Assembly (NCBI RefSeq): GCF_040954835.1
Contig: NC_090711.1
Location: 3,913,501 to 3,977,500, forward strand
DNA from: Lepisosteus oculatus
Taxonomy: Eukaryota > Chordata > Actinopteri > Semionotiformes > Lepisosteidae
DNA: 64,000 nucleotides
Direction: 5' to 3'
Shown: positions 22,901 through 31,900 of the stretch, piece after piece
How the letters are laid out: every line of letters begins with the position of its first letter
How positions within the stretch are numbered: the first letter of the stretch is position 1
Made by a program: the position numbers and the translations under genes
The notes under the pieces: model-generated
What the model was told of the DNA's origin: nothing
Seen by the model: the letters and a program-made list of their open reading frames with translations, nothing else
Databases searched by the model: none

Positions 22901-25900
22901 GACTGGAAACTCCAGCCCTCTACTGCAGGAAGTGCTGGTTGCCGTGGCAACCATATTTGTGTTGCTGCTTGCACTTTCTAAAATTCCTGCAGGCTTTTAG
23001 CGTCTAAAACCACAGCTAGCTGTGCGTTTCTAATGGGCATGTCGGAGAGATGCAGAGGAGGAATGCTCTTAGTGCTGCGGAGAGAAATACTGCTTCGTTT
23101 GATTTCTGCGAACGTGGCCTCGCATTAACACACTGGGCGTGACCTCAGAAAATGTGGACGTGTTGAAATGAGGGAAATGTGTCCGTACACAAATGCAGCT
23201 TGTCCACACCTTTCTTTCAGGAAGTTAAATGGGTGATGTATTTAATTTTTCTGCTAAAATGGTGGGGGGAAAAAACTAGCCTTAAGTTTTCTGCTCAATG
23301 TATTGATAAGTGCTTTCATTTTTTTTTTACATATTGATTACGTAACCTTTTAGAAAATTGCAATAGTAGTATTTTGTAGTATTTTTTTTGTACTTTGAAA
23401 GGTGAGATTTGTAGTTCCTGTGTGAATGTTCCCAGGGGTGCGTAGATGTGTTTTGGCACTCAGTATGCCCTTCTCTTACCAGTTGGCTGTGATAATTAAT
23501 TTGAGCTGGGGTTAATTTTATTCCCAAAATGATTTTCCAGATAATGAGACTTCATTATGTAACATGAATGCAACGTGCCGTATTGTTCTCCTGATAAGTG
23601 GCCCTTTTTTCTGACCCGTTGCCGGGGATTTGTGAGAATTTAAAAGGCGGGGGTCTTTGAGATGTGTAGAGTGGTGGGAGTGATTTCTTCGTGCCCTTTG
23701 GCTCCTGCTGTGAGCTGTCCCGGGTGTGCTGTTCTCTGCCCATCAGCCAGCCAGTCTCCTGGGGGGGGGTGTTTTGGAAAGGATTTTCATGCTGGGTTGG
23801 GAGAGGTCAAAACTGCCGCGGTTTTAAAAGGTCAAAGTCTGCTTGATTTAAGCAATTCTGGTTAGTTTTTTATTTTTATTTTAATAGTCTCCCTAATGTC
23901 GTGAAATGCTGTCAGGATTCACAGAAATACAGGAAGCCTAAAGCTGTGCAGTGCAGGTTGGCTCACATAATCTGTAGGTTCCATCACAAATAAGTGGGAT
24001 CTTGAGAGAGACTCGGGAAAGAGCAGTGGCTTATTTTGTATTTATCACTATTTCCCAACTTATTTTTACTTTTTCCCCCGAACAGAACTAAGAGTAGCTC
24101 GTTTTTATGTTTTAAAAGCATTTAAAAATAGCTTTGCACATAGTTGGGAAAGGGAGGAACACTGAAATGCCCATGATGACACAGTTTAGGAAGGCTTGTG
24201 AGTCCACGGCGCGGGGGGGGCTTTTCAAGTTGTATGTGATTGGGGGGGTTTTGATGGCCTGTCTGTGCTTTTTACTGCAGTGTCTCTGGATGAGACCTCC
24301 TCCAGTGCCTCCTGCTCCACAGAGCCTCAGAACAAACTGAGCAGAGCCGCTCAGCATCCGCAGGTGAGTCACCCGGAGGTGGGGGCAGAACCGCTGCCGC
24401 TGGAGTCTGCTGAGGGTCCTTTCACCCTTCCTCAATGAGCCGGCAAGGGGGCCTTCCTGCGCGGATTGGCAACGCGATAGCTGAGCTGGATGTTTTCTGG
24501 GGTGCGTCCCCTCAAAAGCAGTGGTCTGCCGCAGCCCAGTTTGTTTGCTAGAGTAAAAACCCGCTCGGGATATATCCCGAAGCGACGGGAGAAAACTCCC
24601 AGCGGCCCCCGCCAGCACTCGCTGCCATCGTCTCCCTGACGGCATGTATGCCGCCCAGCGTCGGGCTTCCTGATTGTAAAGTGCATGCTCTTCGTCTTTT
24701 AAACCCGTGAGGAATGTGTGCTCCCCACCCCTTCGCTTACACGCACATGTCTGTGAGAAACACTCCAGGATCGTGGCGGAGGAATTCCGTCCTGAGACAG
24801 TAAAGGCAATAAACCTCAAACCTCCCGACTCCTGAAGAGGGTTAATTTTCACGTGCCGTGACTTGTGGGACAGTTAATGATTTGAAGACCTGTGGGCCTT
24901 TAACCTCCTTTTTCTGAAGGCTTGCTTACATTCTTAAATTTCTAAATGAAGATGCTGCTGTTCCTCAGTAACTTTCGCAGTAGGCAGGGTGGAAAAATGT
25001 TAATTCGAGATCCGTGGCGTTTGCCGCGGTGTGCCTTTTGTTCCTGGGTGTTGGCTAACCCTGTGAAAACGTCTTCCTTTGTCTCCCGCAGACAGGAAGA
25101 CAGAGGAAGAAGGGAGTCCTGATGCCGCGTGTCGTGCTGACTCCCCTGAAAGTGAACGGCGAGCACGTCCCCTCAGGTGAAGTGTGTTCGTGTTTGTTTT
25201 TCCACCGGGCGAGTCGCCGAGGATGGCTTCCCAGACCATGGGGGCCGCGTCTCGCCCGTTGGCGGGGTGCCGCGTGTTTGGAAGTGGTCGGCGGGGGAGT
25301 ACCGAACGAGGGTGGGCCTACGGCCGCCACTTCCCGTGTTTTGCGGCCTTAAGGGTGGCCTGAAGCATGTCTTCTGCTGGTTGGCGAAGAGAAATCTGAA
25401 AGCTGAAGAGAAAATAAGGGTGGTGTTCTCAGAGTGCCAACGAGTCAAGGTGGTCTTCAGTAACATAAGACGTATAATTCATTTTTATTACTTTATAGAG
25501 GCAAATTAACATCTTGCATCTTAGTTCAAGTAGGGAGCTGCATCAGCATGCGTAGGCTGCAAAGGAAGAGCCGGGCCATTTCTTTTCTTTCCTTCTCTTT
25601 TCAGCGTAGAATAAACCTTTACTTGTTCTTTTCCATCTTATATCGTATTTTACATACAATGTTATTTTCTTAGTTTATATTAATTAATTATGGTTAATTG
25701 TGGCCTGCAAATAAGACCCCCTTCCCCCCCAATACCTGTTTGTTCCCTTCTGTGTGCACGTTGTGTTCTTGCAGGATTTGGTTACCAGGAATGTAACCCT
25801 CACGTAGGCAAGGTTTTGCTTTATTACTATTTTGCAAAGCATCACGCGCACGAAAGCCATGACCGAGCTTAAACGCCTTTAAAGGAACTTTGCTGTAATG

Positions 25901-28900
25901 GACTTTTCAAACCGGTTTTGGAATAACTGCAGCATGACCTTCCCCAGTCACTGCAAGTGAGTCTCTAAAGTGTTGACGGTCTATCCGTATCCATGCTCTC
26001 CAAGAGGATCCAAGATCCCCCCCTTTCCTTATTCAATTAAATTCAATTCAACTTTGTCATTAAATTTACACAGGTGCATAGTATAATGAAAAGTGTTTCT
26101 CATTAGTCACTCAGCTGCAGTATATAAATAGGACAGAAGATAAGACAATAGACAGTTACACAATAACAGTAACATGTAATAACATAACATAAATAACATG
26201 TAATCAAAACTGTGCAAAATTCCGCAGACAGAGAAAATAGGACAAAAACAGTGCAAGGTAATTCTTGGAACAGTGCAAAAAATAGTATGGTTAAAGTAGT
26301 ATGGTTAATTAATAAGTATGAAATATTGTTATACCTGTTACAGTTTTACTGGGCTATCGAGGGGACAGTACAATTTCGGCTTACGTGTGTGTGTGGTGGT
26401 GGAGGAGTACAGTGGTTGTGGGTACAGGAGGACGTTAGGAGAGATCATAATAAGGTGGAAGGGAGTGGGGGGCGTCACCAACTTGACAGCTCTGGGGAAG
26501 AAGCTATTTTGGAGTCTAGTTGTGTGCGACTGGAGTCTAGTTATGTCTCTCTGAACAGCCTTAACGTTGGTGCGGGAAGAATTAAAATGTCATATTTTCT
26601 TCTCTTGGTGGGAAGGCCTGCCTCTGCCTGCCAGCTGCTGGATTGTCTTACTTTGTCTAGACTTGCTTATCTCATCTGGAGTTCTTCTGGGCGACTTTGA
26701 GTTACCCAACACGTTCCTGCTCCGATTTGCCAAGCTTGGTTCGTTTTCAGGGTTTGAGTTGTTGTTTTTTTTTTCCTCTCCCCGTGTTCGCCTGTGGTGC
26801 AGGTTTCCCTGGAAAACGCAGGGAAGCGGAGTCGAGCAGCTCCTGCAGCAGTAACTCTCCCGTGGCCTGCAGCACCTCCCTGCACGGCAGGGCGGACCTG
26901 AGCCGGAAGCACGGCCAGCACTTCAAAGCCATGCGCAAGGCTCACCCAGGTAGGCGTGGGGCCGCTGCCACTGGGGGCGGCGTTTTCCCCGGGGCGGTGG
27001 GTTCTCTTCTAGCTGCGGACCTGCCTGGAATACAAAGGAGCTGGGTGCTGTAGCATTGTAGGAGGGCAGCTGTCTGGTGAAGTACAGCCAAGCGTAGTGG
27101 CCAGACAGTTTCCAGAGAGGGGCTGACAATAGGTTTAATGTTGTACACACAAGGGGGGTTTAATATTTAGTTTTTCCTTTGTAATATTGAAAAATGTTAT
27201 TACGCGTTTGTGTGCATTGAAAAATTACTTACAGGTCTGGTGCTATTGACTCTATATAGTTTGAGATTTCATAATGCTGGTTATCTGGTGTGATCCTATC
27301 GGAGCACTCGAGACCAAGGAGGTATTGCCAAGCTGTTGTTTCTTTAGGATGGGGAATGCATTTCATTTTTTCTGATGGTTTCTAAATGCCGCAGGCTCCA
27401 TGAAGAGGACCCGGGGGGTGGAGGTTGATTTCGAGACGCCGGGCTCTATTCTGGTCAACACGAATATCCGCGCGCTCATCAACACGCGGACCTTTGCTGC
27501 CTTCCCCCCGCACTGCCAGCAGCAGCTGCTCTTGCTGCTGCCCGAGGTGGACAGGCAGGTGGGTGTGAGCGTCGCCCCGGCGGGCCTTGGAAACAGCCTC
27601 GCCGGCAGGCCCAGCAGCCCTGCGCAGGCCGTCTCCGCCCTCGTGTCCTTCAGTTAGTTGTGTCATCGTTTCGTTTGTATCTCTGGTATGATTGGTTTTA
27701 GTTGAGGGTACTCGATTTAAGAAATTGCTTGGAAAGCGGGCTGGTTTCCCCCTTCTCAGTTGTTCTCTCCTCTTGGAAACGTCTGGTCCCGGAAAACCCC
27801 CATTAAATTCTAAAGACTTGCTAGTTTTTTTTTGCTTTGAATGAAGTCATTTAGACATCCTTCGGTGCTTGAAGGAATGCCCTAAAGGCTGAACGAACTG
27901 GAGCTTTTGGAGTGCAACAGAAGAGTGCGAACAGACCTGTTACAGTTATTCAGAGAGGCCAAAGACTTTGACAATGCCAACACAGCGGGTTTCTTCAGAC
28001 TGAGCTCTGAAATGTGAACCAGGGGAGAGGAGTTTGCATAGAAACACAAGTGAGACGGGGAGGGGAAATTGAGGCTCAATTAAAATGCTCAAATGCAGAT
28101 TAGTTTAGTGAGGTGATCACCTATGTATAGAGAGGTGGCTGGTAAGGAAGCCTTATAGAGGAAACAGGCACAGGACCAAAGGCAAAACAACATGTCTTGC
28201 ATTACAGAGTTTGTAATTCGTATGCCTGTGGATGTTGTACATGTGTTAACAAGCTTATGGACTTCAAGCAACAAAATAATCTCTTTAGTTCTGATGTGGG
28301 CAGAATCTGTTTGGATTAAATCAATGCAGACAGTGTGAAAAGAGTTCTGTGTCTTTGCAGCACTTCCCTGCTGTTTTCATATCTCCACTCTTAAACACTC
28401 GGGCTTCAAAGGCTTTGAGGCTTAACTGTGCAGGTAGTGCTTTGGTCAGGGTTGCTTGGCCCTGGCATGCAAGGTACAATGCTGGTCTTATCCAGCAAGA
28501 AATGAATATGGGAAACCTTGCAGGCTGCAGTGACATTGATGGCTTTATGACCTCCCCTGCAGAGCTTGGTACACCTCATTGTTCCGCTCTGCAGCAGTTT
28601 CTAGTGACATCGATGCCTTTAAAACGATACTTTGTTTTTCCAGGTTGGGCCTGATGGGCTGGCACGCCTCAGTAGCTCTGCACTTAATAATGAATTCTTT
28701 GCACATGCTTCTCAATGCTGGAAGGAGAGACTTGGTGAGGGTGAGTGTTGGTAATGAACTGGAGGGGGCTCTCTAGTGGCTCAAACAGTAAAGGCACTGG
28801 TGTGGAGCGCGATTTGGACTTCACTGTCCAGACATCCGTGATTCGAATCTAAGATGTGTCTCAGTGGACTTGCAAACAAGAATATTTCAAGTGCATTGCA

Positions 28901-31900
28901 GATGCTGGGGTGGAAATGAATGCTATTGCACAGATTGCTTAGACTGGAAGTCATATCTAGGATGCACATTTCTGTAGCTCACCCTTTCTGCTTTGAAACT
29001 CAGAGAAATTGTGGTATTGTGCAGTACAATATACTTTGTCACTGAGTATTGTTGCATATTTCTACAGTAATTGTGGCCATACAGGACATGGTCTTATGTG
29101 CTGCAACCAATTGTAGATTTAATAAATTCTGCTTATCTGATGGAGTCTAAGAAGCACGGGTTGCTGTCATTTACCTAATTTGCTAAAAAAGCAAATAGTG
29201 TTTTTACCGTTAAGTGATACATTTTAAGTGGATATCGGTGCTTGATAAAGCACAATATGGCTGAAATACAGAATTGCTGACGAGAGGAATACTGGTTCAT
29301 ACACTTGCCAGCTTTGCTTTAAATGTGATGATAAAGATCAGGGAAGATTTGTTCATGAGAAGAATACAATACTTTTAAGAAGAAGGTTTTGTAAAGTGTG
29401 CCACATCTCCAAATAATTTCAAGTCTTTGAAGTGGGGAAATGTAGCTAGGATGGGTTTGTTACCGAGATCAAAATGTACTGTTGCAGCTGTGTTTATAAT
29501 TTCCTAACGTTTGGATCGGTAAAGCACACATCTATTTTTCATCCTATTTTTGTATGTGCAGTTACATACAGCATGTGCAATCACTATGATGTGAAACAAC
29601 TGTAAAATAGTGGTATGACAGTTTTTAAAACATTTTTAGTGTACATATGGCGTCTGTGTGTACATTTTGAAATATACTATACAAATACATCTATAATATA
29701 GCTATACAATGCTTCTTTGATATTTAAGTAAAATGCTTTAGTGTAGATGGAAATAAAAGCTTTCCATCTTTGCGATTGGCTGAGCTGAGTGGACTTCAGT
29801 GAGACCGTGTCCTCACGATCTTGCCTGAAGTCTGAGCTGGGAGTGTCACGTTGCTGAGGGTTGCGTCTGTTCTCCCTCTGATGCCCAAGAGCTCCTGTTG
29901 GCAGTTTGGGCTCACAGTGGGAGTAAAGTTAACAGCCTGATGCGCACTTATTGGGAGGACAACTTTTGCTCACAACTTAGCAGGTTTTCTTGGTTCACCT
30001 CCGTGTGCTCCAGGTGAATTCACTCATGAGATGCAGGCGCGATTCCGTCAGGAGATGGAGAAGGAGAAGAAGGTGGAGCCGTGGAAGGAGAAATTCTTTG
30101 AAGATTATTATGGTCAGAGGTGAGCACAGTCTATCCATCCAGTGAGAGCTAGAGTTAATAGGAGCTCTGAGCAGTGAGCAGAGTCAGACCCTTGCCTTTT
30201 ATCCATTTTCTGATCACATTATTAAAAGGAATTTATCGTGACCATAACATTAAAATATGAAATAATATTTATTATGTTGCATACAGGAAGAATTATTTCC
30301 TGAAAAGGCGTCCGCTTGATAAAGCCCTTCAAAGCATCCCTTCCTTCCCCATCCCAATGGATTTACTTCTTCTCCCCCCTGCTCGCCGTGCAGGTCCGGA
30401 TTGACCAAGGAGGAGTCCCTGAGGCTCACGACGGGAGAGGAGAACTCGGAGAACCAGGCCGGCACGGCCCCCCCGGTCGCCCCCCCGAAGCGCCGCGCCA
30501 CGGGCCGCAGGCGCAAGGACGGCCGGGTGAGGCGGCGCTCCAGGCCGGACCTGCGGCGGCGAGCCCGGCGGACTCTCTGCAAGCAGCCCAAGGCGCAGGA
30601 GGAGAAGGGGAAGCCTTTCCCGGCCGCGGCCTCCTCCGCCCCGGGCGTCGAAGCTTCCTCTCAGGTAGAGCTGCAAACGGACCCGAACGGCCCCCCCTCC
30701 GAAGCCCCGGCGGAGACGGACGCGCCTGTCCCTGCCGCGCCGCTCTCGGACGCGGAGCTCTCTCCGCGCCTGCCTCCTGACAGTGCCTCCTGCTCTCTCG
30801 AAGGGCAAGAAGCCAGCCCTGCTGTCACTGCTGATGCCCTGGACCACAGGGCCATCCTTGCTGCTGCTGCTTCTGCCCGCAGCCTGGACAGCGGCGCCGA
30901 GGTGAAGGACCAGAAGAGGAAGTCCGACGAGCCCGCGGCCTCCACCTCCTTCCCCGAGAAGAAGCCCCGCCTTGATCAGTCCTTTCGTAACACAATTGAC
31001 TGTGTTCACTCAGAAAAACCACAGCCCACCAAAGAAGAGCCCAAAGTCCCTCCTATCCGGGTATGATGCCAAACAGTGACAGCTATGTACAACCAAAGTC
31101 TGGTCCTAACGTCCCACACCGGCCATTGTATTCTAGATACTCTAGATTGCCCAGTTGATCTCGTGACATGGCTCGGGTGTTCTGTGTTAATTTCTTTTCT
31201 AAACCGCTCTTTAATAGACACATGAAACTTGACTTGGGATTCTCAAGAACGAAAACGTTCATAGTAATTTTTCGTTACCTCGAAAAGAACTGATAAAAAT
31301 TGCAGGAAATACTGCTGTTAAAGCATTGTTTACTCGAATGAGATCATGCAAATTGAGAAAATATATAGTGCAGTATAGTGCACTTTCACGATTTGTTTTT
31401 AAGTTTAAAATGGATTTTGATTTTTTTTTTTAAATGGGGGGGGGGGGGTGGGTACACTTAAGAGCAAAGTTCAGTCCTTTCTAGCCTGTTGTGTTTTTAG
31501 AGTGAACCCGTTATTGTTGATAGACCTTCCGGTTTTTAACACATGTCTAAAAGGCTCACGGCGTCTGAACATGTCTCGTTTCCTTTCCCCCCCACTTCAG
31601 ATTCAACTCTCCAGGATCAAACCTCCCTGGGTGGTTAAAGGCCCACCAACCTACCAGATATGTCCCCGCATTATCCCTAACAGCGAGGCTCCCAGCCGGG
31701 GCCGGACTGGGGCCAGGACTCTGGCTGACATCAAAGCCCGTGCCCAGCAGGCCCGGGCCCAGCGAGAGGCCGCTGCTGCTGTTGCAGCCACTGGTGAAGG
31801 CGCAGGGCCCGGGGGAGGCCCAGGAGGAGGGGGTGGCAGAGAGCACCCGGAGCCTTTTGAGCCAGGAGGCGGCCAGGGAACACTTGCAGAGTCTTCGTCA

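Noticed and set aside
24112..24852. 246-codon open frame on the - strand
   Set aside because: It overlaps asxl1 exon 5 antisense, has no recognisable domain and lies in a CpG-rich stretch where stop codons are rare. No splice structure or conservation argument supports it.
30329..31009. 226-codon open frame on the - strand (and a 113-codon one beside it)
   Set aside because: It is antisense to the very GC-rich asxl1 exon 11; Arg/Gly/Leu-rich composition is typical of a shadow frame.
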